Assembly: GCA_004835665.1 (NCBI GenBank)
Contig: RBKR01000004.1
Location: forward strand, 744,001-808,000
Reading direction: 5' to 3'
Source: Phoma sp. XZ068
Lineage: Eukaryota > Ascomycota > Dothideomycetes > Pleosporales > Didymellaceae
DNA: 64,000 nt
This document shows, piece after piece, positions 32,695 to 43,348 of this stretch. The position numbers were made by a program, and so were the translations under genes. Below the pieces are notes generated by a model that saw only the letters and a program-made list of their open reading frames with translations, had not been told where the DNA came from and ran no database searches. How positions within the stretch are numbered: position 1 is the stretch's first letter; the number at the start of each line of letters is the position of its first letter.

Positions 32695-35082
32695 CTTAGC
32701 GGTTGTAGTGAGGTTGCAGGCGAGACGAAGTGGACACAAAGTACTCGAGAGCCATTTGATTTATACACATACGCGGCCATACTGTGGAAAGCAAGCCAGC
32801 CGTCGACCCACATGGTATGACACTGTACTGGGTCAAGTAATCTGGGCCGGATCTACTCTCGCTCACAATTGAACGGCCTTTGATTTGATCAAATGGCCGC
32901 TCTAAGGACGGGACGCACCAACTTGCAGGACCCACTTATGGAAGATTAGGTTCGTGCACGAAAACGGCCGCGTTGATACAAGGATATTGTGAGGTGCGCC
33001 GAGACGTCGTAGGTTGACCAAGGGAGTAGGACGCGTGCTGCATGTAGGTGAGACGTTAACGGCACACTAAGAGGCCGCGATACAAAGCGGTCAAAAAGAT
33101 CCAGTAAAAATCAGCACAGTTGGAGCTCCTTGGCAGAGTTGGTGAAATGGCTTACAACATGTTGGACTCCACAGGGGTGTCTTGAGATAATCGTGCTGGC
33201 CACTACTCCGTATGCAAGCATGATTGTAGCCGCCAGACAAGGATCACGGGGGCTCAGCAGTGATAGTATGTACGTGACTGGAACATCTACCAAGCAGTAC
33301 ACGACTATTATGATCATGAGGTGAGCATGCTCTCTAATCATCAGCATTATGCAGGCAGCAAACTGTTGCTCAGTCCACTGGGTGACCATTCGTACGCTCG
33401 TCATGGCAAAATCTTGATGTCTAGAGATCAACATCGTGCAACGTTGGTATGAAGCTAAACTGCTCGTCCAGTAAGAACAAGTACAAGACAGGAGGTTGTG
33501 CCGTAGCCACCGGATGCCAATCACGGTAGTACTCCTTGCGCAGCTATCCGTCTTAGCATGGGTACCGAAATCTTAAAAACATGCGATTTTCAGGATGGAA
33601 AATGATTTTGGTTGATGGATTGGGAAGGTGATGGCCCAGAGCTTAGATGTTAGTAATGGTCGCTGATGGAAGGTTGTCAACGCCAAGCCGAGATGGACAT
33701 GCATGCTGAGCAGGCAACGTCATCCTTCAGGTCCTGGGCATGCATGCAGTGTAACCGCTCGGCTGCCATGTTTAGGAGCACCAAGGAAACATTTCAGTGG
33801 AACGACAAGGATGCTAGTTGTTATCAATGAGCCCATCACAATTGGCGAAGGACGTGCCACACTTGTTCTCTAGCCTTAACAGGAGGAAGTAACAGTTACG
33901 AGGTACTTAAGCAAATTTGGTTATGTAGCCCAAAGAGCAGGAGGAAATTACAAGTCGTGTGTTGATTGAAAAGTCTCGGTGCGACCAACTCTGAGACGGA
34001 CAAGATGTTGAATTGCAGGGCTGTGGTACGAAGTTCTTGTCCAAAGCTCTGGGACGAAAAGCAAAGCAAGAAACTTTCCGCGGGGGTAAAGATCGTCAGG
34101 AGTAGCTAAGGCAGATGTAGTTAGTGGAAAATCCATCTCATGTGTCGCACTGCATGTCTGCAGAGCATGGAAACATTCACAAAAAGGCCACCACAGTGCC
34201 TATGGTAAGCAATGATGGTCTCGGCCTCTGTGCTCTCATTAGAATGAGTGCCTGTCACGCAAGTCAAATGCTACATCACGACTACCACGGTCCATGTGGT
34301 CCTGGATGCGGTGTTTCCAAAACTCCGTCGCCTGCTCGAGATGAAGCAGCACCGAAAGTAGAGCTCCTATTTGATATTACGGTCAGGTCAGGTGATGGTA
34401 TAACCATGCAAGCCAGAACCCCGGGCCCAACATCTCCTTGCTCAAATCGCGAGCTGCCGCCAGTCATGTACCTGGTAAGCATCTATTTGACGTGCCTGAT
34501 CAAGGCAAGGAGGTCTGGATCGTCATTGATCAATCTGCGCGGCTCTACGACGGCCGCCTGCGGTGAAATGCCGAGCTTCTTAACCGCACCTCTGGCGCGT
34601 AGGGGCAACCCCGGGTTTCAAACTCTTTTTTGACGGCCTTGGTAACAGAGGAGCCGCTTGTTCGTACACGAGCATAACTGTTTGGAGTAATCGTAGGTAA
34701 ATAGCAGCATCGCGGTTGTCGCGAATGCGATAGCGTCTGGTACATTGGCACTTGGTCGCCGTCGCAAGTGAAGCGCGACTTCCGTCACGAGCCGCGTTTC
34801 TTCAATGACATCACTGCGCGACTTCCTAGTTGACCAAGCACCCCCGCCTTGAACCCTCAAGCAGAACCATTCTCCGATCCCAGCATCACGAAGATTAGAG
34901 TGTAAGTGTTTCAAGTGGCCCGCCTCGCTTCTCAAAAAGGTAAGTTCTACATACCCTCATCGAGTTCAATATCTCCAACGGCTACGCCAGCGCGCACGAT
35001 CTACCACAACGAGCAACATGCTAACGATCGTCATGGACAGCTTACAACACCCAAGAGGAGATAGACAAGAAATACCTCCAAG
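32695..35082. other. long gene-free interval between catalase and Pil1 paralogue
   Basis: These 2.4 kb separate two divergent genes. I find only short, domain-free frames on both strands, no intact tRNA and no obvious repeat. A perfect TTTGATCAAA palindrome lies at 32884-32893 in the catalase upstream region; whether it matters is unknown. Confidence 0.4.
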
Positions 35083-36453
35083 ATGTAAGTCAGCTCCTGA
35101 CCTCTGGCTATGGCATCGTTTTGCCATTGCACGTATATTGTACGGCCTCATTTCGCGCGCTCTATCTGCGCTTGTCTGCATTGTACCATACATGCCGACG
35201 GCAGATCTCCTACATTGTACACGGCAGTTCTCCTACGACCTGCACAGCAGGCTTACCCCAGTCCTTTACTGTCCAAGCTCTCTCAAGCTCTCTCAGGCCA
35301 AATCACTGACCATGTTACATGTATAGGAATCGATCACTTTCCGTCCGGTCCAAGAAGGGCGGCTCTAGCGTCTCCGAAAAGCAGCCGTCAAGGCACCGCT
35401 TTACGATGGCATCGCTCCGCGGCACACAGCAGCCCGAGCTTTCGAAGAAGCTGTACAAGATCATCAAGACCGAGAACCATGTGATTGGTGCCCATGAAGC
35501 CGCCGCGCGCGAACGGGTTGGCGTTGCAAGACAGCTTTCAGAGTGGGGTGAAGCAACAGAGGATGAGACGATCTCAGAGGTGTCCGACAAACTGGGTGTT
35601 CTCATGGCGGAGATCGCAGAACAAGAGGATCTATACGCCCAAGCTCTGGAGGACTACCGGGGTGTCTTGAAGCAGATCAGGAACACCGAAAGCTCCGTAC
35701 AGCCCAGCCGAGATCACAAGGCCAAGGTCAGACCCTGAATATATTTAGGCCGCATCAATTACTAATACGAAGGTAGATCTCAGACGAGATTGCTAAACTC
35801 AAGTACAAGGAGCCTCAGAGCACCAAGATCGTCCAGCTCGAACAGGAGCTTGTACGCGCAGAAGCACAGAGCTTAGTCGCAGAGGCGCAGCTCACCAACA
35901 TCGTATGTTCATGGGAGAGGTTCATTGTTAGCAGCTTACTGACGATGTGTAGACTCGTCAGAAGTTCAAAGAGGCCTACGACCACCACTTCGCTGCAACG
36001 ATCGAGCGCGCTGAGAAGCAAATCATTCTAGCCAAGCATGCTCGTCGACTTCTAAACCTTGTTGATGATACTCCTATCGTTCCCGGAGATCTACACGCTC
36101 CCTTCGCAGGTGGAGAAGACGCCCGACAAGTACTCAACGACGCAGAAGATGACCTGCGCAACTATGAATTGCATGTCGAGCCAATCCACTCCAACGCGGG
36201 CAACTTGGGTGTAGGAGCAATGCCTGGAGCACCAGTGGGTGACACTGGTACCGCGCCTGTACAGAACACCACTCCATACCATGATACGGTCGGCACCAAT
36301 GAAGATGGGCGTTACGCTGAGTCGAGTGTACAAGGCACTGGAGTTGAAAGCCAGCCTCCCTACCCCGTGTCAGAGGCAGAGAGGCTGGAGCAACAGCAGG
36401 CTGCCGAGCAAACTTCGCAGCCTCTGCCGGGTTCCTTCCAACACGCTGCCTGA
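35083..36453 (+). CDS. pil1: eisosome core protein, Pil1/Lsp1 family (BAR-like)
   Basis: Pil1-type proteins assemble on the plasma membrane as BAR-domain lattices that shape eisosomes. My model has exons 35083-35084, 35327-35726, 35777-35902 and 35953-36453, giving 342 residues. In it the start codon itself is split: AT, a 242-nt intron (GTAAGT, branch CTGAC, acceptor TATAG), then G, so the protein begins MNRSLSVRSKKGG. A simpler alternative starts at the ATG at 35319 and reads MYRNRSLSV in the same frame. Family motifs are PELSKKLYKIIKTEN, VARQLSEWGE, SDKLGVLMAEIAEQED, ESSVQPSRDHKAK, LEQELVRAEAQSLVAEAQL and the LVDDTPIVPGD segment. The N-terminus lacks the Pil1 FGKGG-type insert and so suggests a second paralogue (PilB-like). 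Confidence 0.88.
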
Positions 36454-37010
36454 TCAGACCTGTTGCTCACCCCACACTAATGATTTCAGCTCTCGCACGG
36501 GGGTCCTCAGAGCTTAGTATTTCGTTGCCTATCTGAGCAGTAATGGTATTGTAATGGTTAGGGCGATTTCGTCGCATAGTGGCCGTTTAGTCAGTTAATG
36601 TTTATGTAATATACCTTATCATGCCTCAAAGGTGTTCGTTGTTTCGACAAGACGGATCCCGTGCTTTAGTTTACCCAACTCTCTGAGTGAGTACGTGGAA
36701 GATAGCAAGAGCGTAATGTAACAGGTCCATGATCTCGATGCCACAGCTGTTGCCTAATGTGTCGTCAGAGATGTGGAAAAGGGAGAAGGCGAAAGGTGTT
36801 CTTTGGATGGGAGGTGGTGTACTTAAGGTGCCTGTGCGCGTGGGTTTGGCGGGGACATGCTAGCGCGGAATGTGCAGCGACCCAAGAAGACACATCGAGC
36901 TTCACCGACGGTACACGTCCATATCTGCGTAGCCTCGCTCCACACCAAACACCTCTACGACCCAACTTCGCCTGACACCGCACAACTCGCGAGGCTCCGC
37001 TACACTCATT
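36454..37010. other. intergenic, pil1 3' end and sec24 promoter
   Basis: No gene is recognised in these 557 nt between two plus-strand genes. The last 60 nt (36950-37010) are C- and A-rich leader-like sequence before sec24. Confidence 0.4.
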
Positions 37011-39766
37011 ATGGCGGATCGCAAGAAGAGGGACAGATATGCGGGCGCCGCGTACGAGTTCGGAGCCAATGCTGGACTGAATGCTGGCGGAGCTGCTCCC
37101 CCTCCCCAGCCAGCTGTTCCTGGTTATGGAGCGGCCGCGCCTGGATATGGCGCCTCGCCCCAGGGCTACGGACAGCCGGCACAGGGATACGGACAGCCAG
37201 CGGGCTATGGACAGCCATCGCCTTCGTACGGCCAGCCCGCTGCCCAGGATCCCAATGCGCTGGGCCAGCAGTTTGGACAGATGAACTTGGGCCCTCAGCC
37301 GGGACAGGCAGCGCCGCAGCAGCAGCAACAAGCAGCGGCAGCTTCGCAGAATCAATTGTTCCCCTCCGATCTGATTGCGCAGCCCTTCCACGTCTCCGAG
37401 CTGTACAACCCCCCACCGCCAATCAACCTCCCCGCGAACGCCGCCGCGACCCCCTCCGAGTTCGCAAACGAGTCGAGCAAGTACCTGCGCTGTACTCTGA
37501 ACACCATTCCTACCAACCATTCCCTACTCAAGAAGAGCAAGCTGCCATTTGCGCTCGTCATCAGCCCATATGCCAGCTTGCACGATTCAGAGGACCCCGT
37601 ACCCGTCGTCCACGATCAGGTTATCAGTCGTTGTCGACGATGCCGAGCATACATCAACCCCTTCGTTTCCTTCCTCGACCACGGACACAGGTGGAGGTGC
37701 AACATGTGCAACCTGACCAACGACGTTCCCCAGGCCTTCGACTGGGATGCCGCACAACAGAAGAGTGTCGATAGGTGGCAACGCCCTGAGCTGAACTACG
37801 CCGTTACCGAGTTCGTTGCGCCGCAAGAATACATGGTTAGGCCCCCACAGCCGCTGTGCTACTACATTTTGTTGGATTGCACACAAGCGTCTGTGAACAG
37901 CGGTCTTCTAGCGGTAGTTTCGCGAGTCATCAAGGAGGCGCTCGAGCGGATACCCAACGCAGATGGCAGGACACGCATTGGATTCATGGCTGTTGATTCG
38001 AGCCTGCACTTCTTCTCCATCCCACCGGATGGCAGCGAGAACAACGATGCTCACCAGCTTGTTGTTTCGGACCTGGATGAGCCATATTTGCCCATGCCCA
38101 CAGATCTGCTCGTCAGTCTGAGCCAATGCCGCAACAACATTGAGAACTTCCTCGACCGTCTTCCCGCCATGTTCCAAAACACACACGTCCCTGGTTTCGC
38201 GCTGGGTTCCGCTCTTCGCTCTGCACACAAGCTAATTTCGCCGCTCGGAGGAAAGATCACAGTCATCGGCGCCTCCCTCCCCAACGTTGGACACGCCGCG
38301 TTGAGCCCCAGAGAAGACAAGTCTTTGCTGGGTACTGGAAAGGAGGGTAGTCTCCTGCAACCAGCCAACAACTGGTACAAGTCGTTCGCCGTAGAGTGCT
38401 CTAAGAACCAGGTCTCGGTCGACATGTTCCTGTTCTCCTCTCAATACCAGGATGTTGCGACGCTCAGCAACCTGCCACGCTTCACCGCAGGTCAGACATA
38501 CTTCTACCCCGGTTGGAATGCCGCTAGGCAGGAGGACGTTGTGAAGATTGCCAAGGAGTTGTCCGACTACTTGTCATCAGAGATCGGGCTCGAGGCCGTT
38601 CTTCGAGTGCGTGCCACGACTGGCCTCAGGATGTCGGCCTTTTACGGAAACTTCTTCAACCGTTCTTCGGATCTGTGCGCTTTCCCAGCGTATCCTAGGG
38701 ATCAGGCTGTTGTTATCGAAGTTGCAATCGACGAGACTATCAGCAAGCCGTTCGCCTGCCTCCAGGCTGCTGTTCTTCACACAACATCAAGCGGTCAGCG
38801 ACGTATCAGGGTTCTGACCCTCGCTGTGCCTACCACAGAGAACCTCGCAAACGTCTACGCCTCGGCTGATGCGCAGGCCATCACCACCTACTTTACACAC
38901 AAGGCTGCTGAGCGTGCTCTCTCGAGTGGTTTGGACGCTGCTCGCGATGCCTTGCAAGGCAAGATCATCGAAATCTTGCAGACCTACAGGAAGGAGCTGG
39001 CTGGCGGTAGCATGGGAGGTGGCGGTCTTCAACTGCCTCAGAACCTGCGTGCTCTGCCGATCCTGTTTCTGGGTCTTATCAAGAACGTTGGTCTTCGCAA
39101 GAGTGCACAGATTCCCTCCGATTTGCGATCGGCTGCTCTCGACCTTCTATCGACGTTGCCCCTGCGCTTGCTTGTTCAGTACATCTACCCAGCATTCTAC
39201 AGCCTTCACGTAAGTTGCTCTTGGCTCTACTTGTGACATTCGCTAACAATTAGCAGGACATGCCTGACGATGCTGGTATCCCCGATCCTACCACTGGTCA
39301 CATCACTATGCCTCCTCTCATGAACCTCACATCACAGTCGATCGTTCCTTACGGTCTGTACTTGCTTGACGACGGCGTCAACCAGTTCCTGTGGGTCGGT
39401 CGCGATACTGTTCCTGCTCTGCTTGGCGACGTGTTTGGTGTCGAGGACCGCACACAGCTTAAGCAGGGCAAGGCCTCTCTGCCAACTATTGACAACGACT
39501 TCTCTGAGCGTGTACGAGCAGTCGTGGAGAAGTCTGGGGACCACAAGAGCAAGGGCGTAGGAAGTATTGTTCAGCCATCTCTATACATCATCAAGGAAGA
39601 CGGCGAGCCTAGCCTGAAGCTTTGGGCCCAGACACTACTGGTTGAAGACCGCGCAGACCAGGGCGAGAGTATTGTCCAGTGGATAAGCAAGCTGCGAGAG
39701 AAGGTATGTACTTACGCCGAGACCACTGTAACACCAACTAACCTTCGTTTCTAGGTTGTTCAGTAG
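37011..39766 (+). CDS. sec24: COPII coat cargo receptor Sec24
   Basis: Sec24 with Sec23 forms the inner COPII coat and selects cargo leaving the endoplasmic reticulum. Exons are 37011-39209, 39257-39703 and a final 12-nt exon 39755-39766 (Val-Val-Gln-stop), giving 885 residues. The N-terminus is a Gly-Tyr-Gln-Pro-rich disordered tail with GYGQPAQ-type repeats. A zinc finger follows (CRRCRAYINPF ... WRCNMCN, about residues 208-231). Then come the trunk (CYYILLDCTQASVNSGLL), beta-sandwich, helical (FTHKAAERALSSGLDAAR) and gelsolin-like (YGLYLLDDGVNQFLWVGRD) domains. All domains appear intact. The acceptor of exon 2 could also be 3 nt earlier (TAG|CAG), adding one Gln. Confidence 0.96.
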
Positions 39767-40036
39767 ACGGATTTCACAGCGTCATGTTAAAACGTAGCTT
39801 ATAATGACTTGGACTGGCGTAGGCGAATTGAAAGTCGCAATCGACTTGAGTGATGGATGAATTGCTATAAGCATAGAGCACTAGCCAGCTGCATGCTCGC
39901 AATAGACACAAACGGCTCTTAATAACTCGCACATGTGAACTCCGACGTGACCCAATTCCACTTCATGAACAAGTACAACGGCGCTAAGACATAAAGATAA
40001 TACCACCGAATAGTACATCGCTGACCTCGCCCTTCC

Positions 40037-41737
40037 TCACAGCTTAGCCTGACTCCTGATCCCCAGCGGCACATCATCCTTCGCCCTCTCCTTCAACAAC
40101 CTCCTCAAAATCTTACCACTCGCACTCTTCGGCACCTCAGCCACAAACACAACGCCACCCCTCAACCGCTTATGATTCGCAACCTTTCCCCCAATCCACT
40201 CCACAATCTGCTTCGCCTCGTTCTCCCCAGGCTCTCCCTTCCCCTTGACAGCTACCACATACGCCCGCGGAACTTCCGTATGCATATGCTCATCCTGCAC
40301 ACCAATCACCGCCACATCCTCCACCACCTCATTATCCATAAGCTTCCCCTCCAGCTCCGCCGGCGCAACCTGAAAGCCCTTGTACTTAATCATCTCCTTA
40401 ACACGATCCGTAATGTAGAAATTCTGCTTATCGTCCTGAAACCCCACGTCGCCCGTCTTGAAGAAGCCATCGGGTGTGATTGCTTCGGCGGTCGCGGCCT
40501 CGTTCTTCCAGTATCCTCCGAATACGTTGGGGCCGGATAGCCAGAGCTCGCCTACTTCCCCGGGACCGAGCTCGTTGCCGGAAGAGGATATGTACTTTGC
40601 GGTCATGTTGGGGAACATTTTGCCGACGCTGCCGACGGAGGTGTACCATTCGTCCCAGGGCTAAGATGGTTAGTGATGCGGAGAGGTAATTGAGCAGGAT
40701 GGACGTACTTGAGTGTGTGTCATGGGACTTGTCTCGCTGAGGCCGTAGGCTTGGTTGATTTTGATGTTGAGACGTTTGTGGACGGTGTCGACGAGTTCTT
40801 TTGTGAGGGGTGCGGCGCCGCTCGTTATCATCTTGACAGAGGAGAGGTCGTACTTATCCACCATCTTGTCTCGCGCTAAGCGTACGATCACGGGCGGAGC
40901 GACGTATATGAAAGTGACTTTATGGTCTTGGATGGTGCGTAGGAAAGTCTCCATGTCAAAGGCTGGCATGACTACGAGTTCTATCCCGCGGTGCAGCATC
41001 TGATGGACCAGCCCTGTGAGTCCGTAGATATGGAAGAACGGTAGTACGCCGAGGAACTTGTCGTCTTTGGAGTTGTACCAGTGCCCAACTGAGCCCTTGA
41101 TTTGTAGTAGGTCCGCGACGATATTGCGATGTGTGAGCATCACGCCTTTGGGCAAACCAGTCGTACCGCTGGAGTACGCAAGGAATGCCAGATCCTCAGG
41201 CTTAGCTTTCTTCCGTCGGTATCTCAGCGCGCCAGATGTCTTTCTGATGTTTGTCCAGTGTTTGACACGGTGAGTGTCATCTTTCTCTGCACCCAGGATG
41301 ATCACTCGATCATCGGGAATTCCAACCTTCTTCGTTGCTTCTAGTGCAGTCTTCAGAAATGCCTTTGTCGTAACAAGTGCTCGTGCCTCTGAGTTCTTGA
41401 GTTGATACGCTAGCTCGTCGGCTGAGTATCCTGGATTCGCTGGCGTTACAATACCACCCGCAAAAAAGGTTCCGTAGATGATTGGAGGCACATCGACGTC
41501 GTTTGGTGTGTATAGAGCTAATACTTCGTTTCGTTGCCAGTCCCAGAGGTTGCAGAGGCCTTCTCCGAACGTGAGAGCGTGCGCTTTGACCTCTGCGAAG
41601 GTGTACTTCCGATCTGAGTCGATTGCGCGGTACAGAACTTTGTCATCTGGGAACTCGCGATCTTTTCTATCGAAGATGAGACCCCAGAGGTCCACATTGG
41701 GGATTTCTACGTCTGGAAATGGTGACTTGGAAGGCAT
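40037..41737 (-). CDS. second 4-coumarate-CoA-ligase-like enzyme with PTS1
   Basis: This is another acyl/aryl-CoA ligase of the ANL superfamily. Exons are 41737-40709 and 40660-40037, with a 48-nt intron (GTACGT...TTAG) that joins TQ to PWDEWYTSVG, giving 550 residues. Motifs are YSSGTTGLPKGVML (ATP loop), YGLSETSPMTHTQ, GELWLSGPNVFGGY, GDVGFQD, TDRVKEMIKYKG and the catalytic lysine in SASGKILRR. The C-terminus is SQAKL; Ala-Lys-Leu is a type 1 peroxisomal signal, as in the ligase at 20096-21888. The two ligases clearly differ in sequence and intron positions, so they are not a recent duplication. The ATG at 41737 is the first in frame; a TTG lies upstream. Confidence 0.93.
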
Positions 41738-42217
41738 ACTGCTCGGGCTGTGCGACAGCTCAGGACCGGAAGAGTAATTGTTCAACCGGATAGGGAACGC
41801 TGAACTGAGAATGTCAGAAGTCGAATGGACCTAGAGCCCGGTAGGATGGGTCAGGCACTCTGTATCTTACAACAATGCAAGATCCAGTTTAAGCAATGCA
41901 ACTGTGTCCCACGTTGTTTGCGAATAGGCTGCATGCTGCGAACCTCGGTTCAGCCTAATGACGTCGCTGCGCACCCTGCTCCGCTGAACCGATGATCTAT
42001 TGACTAGTCTGCCAATTCGAGCAGGATTTGACTAGAGGGGAGCGACATTCTAAATGTATGTTGTGCTTAGGGATACTTTCAACATGTATGTCGATGTCAT
42101 TGAACTGCAGGATAGTAACGCCAAAGTACGGTTATACACCGACCCCAAAACCAACCCCATGTGCTCCAAGCGCCCAAGCTACAAAAATACTACACGCTGT
42201 AAAACTCCTGATTGGTA
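41738..42217. other. intergenic, ligase promoter
   Basis: No gene is recognised. Open frames on the plus strand here continue into shadows of the minus-strand gene at 42218-43045. Confidence 0.4.
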
Positions 42218-43045
42218 TTATCTGAACGTAGCCCATAGTCTGGCAATCCAGAAGCTGACCATTAACTCCCTCCACATGCTGTCTAAATCTTCGCTCAAAC
42301 GCACCGTCGGAACCACCCCACCAGCAAGCAGCTGTAGCCCTTCCGTGGCCAATAACTTACCGTTTGTATCCCTCCACTCAAATGGTTCTGTGAGACCATC
42401 TCTCTCTACAGCCCCACTCTTCGTTTTGCCCTTCCCAAACAGCCCGCCACCAGCACTGACTTTCTTACAAGTCAAGATTTCCCGTGGCGCAGAGTTGTTC
42501 CCAGCAATGTGTCTAATGTGCCATGTCTTCCACCCGAAAGTCAACTGTAGGGCGCCGCCGTAACAGTGTGGCTTCTTGCCGACCATGTAGTATTCATTTT
42601 CGCGAAATGGAGGATCTGCAATCTCGTAGAGGGATTGGGAGGGGTCGAAAAAGATAGGTAGTTCGTGTGCGAGAGGAATCTCAGCGGCGCGAAGACGTCG
42701 TATCCGCAGAGGGGAGATGTAGGAGTCAAGAGGCGAGGAGAGTTGATATGCTGGACCGTTAGGTGTGTGGATGAATGTGCTGTAGAGGAGGAACTCTGTG
42801 TTCTTTGGGTCTATGGTGTCGTAGCCGGGCAGTTCGTCTGCAGCCGGTGGAGATGAGACTTCAGGAAGCTGTGGTGTAGCGGGTGTTGCGGGTGTTGCGG
42901 CCGGTGGTGGTCCTGGGGGCGGTGCATAGCCACTTGCCTCCGCATATGTAGGTATTGGAGGGTCTTCGTCCTCCGGCAGTGATGCTCGCTGCTGTGCCTG
43001 CGGCCTATGTGTTGATCCTTCATAAGGCGCTGTCTTGCTAGACAT
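42218..43045 (-). CDS. Pro-rich protein with a C-terminal beta-rich domain, unknown function
   Basis: I do not recognise a named family. The intronless gene encodes 275 residues. The N-terminal 80 residues are Pro/Ala/Glu-rich and disordered, with short aromatic motifs (PIPTYAEASGY, ELPGYDTID). From residue 80 on the sequence looks globular and rich in beta strands: EFLLYSTFIHTPNGPAYQLS, then ENEYYMVGKKPHCYGGALQL, WKTWHIRHI and LTEPFEWRDTNGKLLATEG. The alternation and the EWRDTNGKLLATE turn recall tubby/LURP-one-like folds, but that is a weak impression. The C-terminus (MWRELMVSFWIARLW) is amphipathic. It lies 303 nt downstream of ipk1 on the same strand. Confidence 0.7.
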   Translation of the reverse strand: MSSKTAPYEGSTHRPQAQQRASLPEDEDPPIPTYAEASGYAPPPGPPPAATPATPATPQLPEVSSPPAADELPGYDTIDPKNTEFLLYSTFIHTPNGPAYQLSSPLDSYISPLRIRRLRAAEIPLAHELPIFFDPSQSLYEIADPPFRENEYYMVGKKPHCYGGALQLTFGWKTWHIRHIAGNNSAPREILTCKKVSAGGGLFGKGKTKSGAVERDGLTEPFEWRDTNGKLLATEGLQLLAGGVVPTVRLSEDLDSMWRELMVSFWIARLWATFR

Positions 43046-43348
43046 ATTGTCACGTATGTTTGCAGAAGCTCATATCGTGTCGCAAGTCGGTTGTGCTGCG
43101 CGGTATTATTCAGCCGTGATGGTGACGTACGCCTGAGCTTGGGAAGGCTACAAATGTGGGGTGAGCAGCCCGCCAAGGTGCCCCAATCCTATGCTCCCAT
43201 GTGATCCGATTCGACAACTGGCAAATCCTCGCCAAATCCACCCAACTCCAAACCATGCATACGCAAGATACGGTGAGACTTCAGACTAAATAAAGGCATG
43301 CCGTTGACAACCAGAGTAGTTGGCCAGTCGAGATCAAAACGTTGACGA
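43046..43348. other. short intergenic, ipk1 3' end
   Basis: Only flanking sequence between two same-strand genes is seen here. Confidence 0.35.

Noticed and set aside
33130..33210. tRNA-like string with GGTGAAATGGC
   Set aside because: No T arm (GTTCGA-type loop) or pairing acceptor stem follows.
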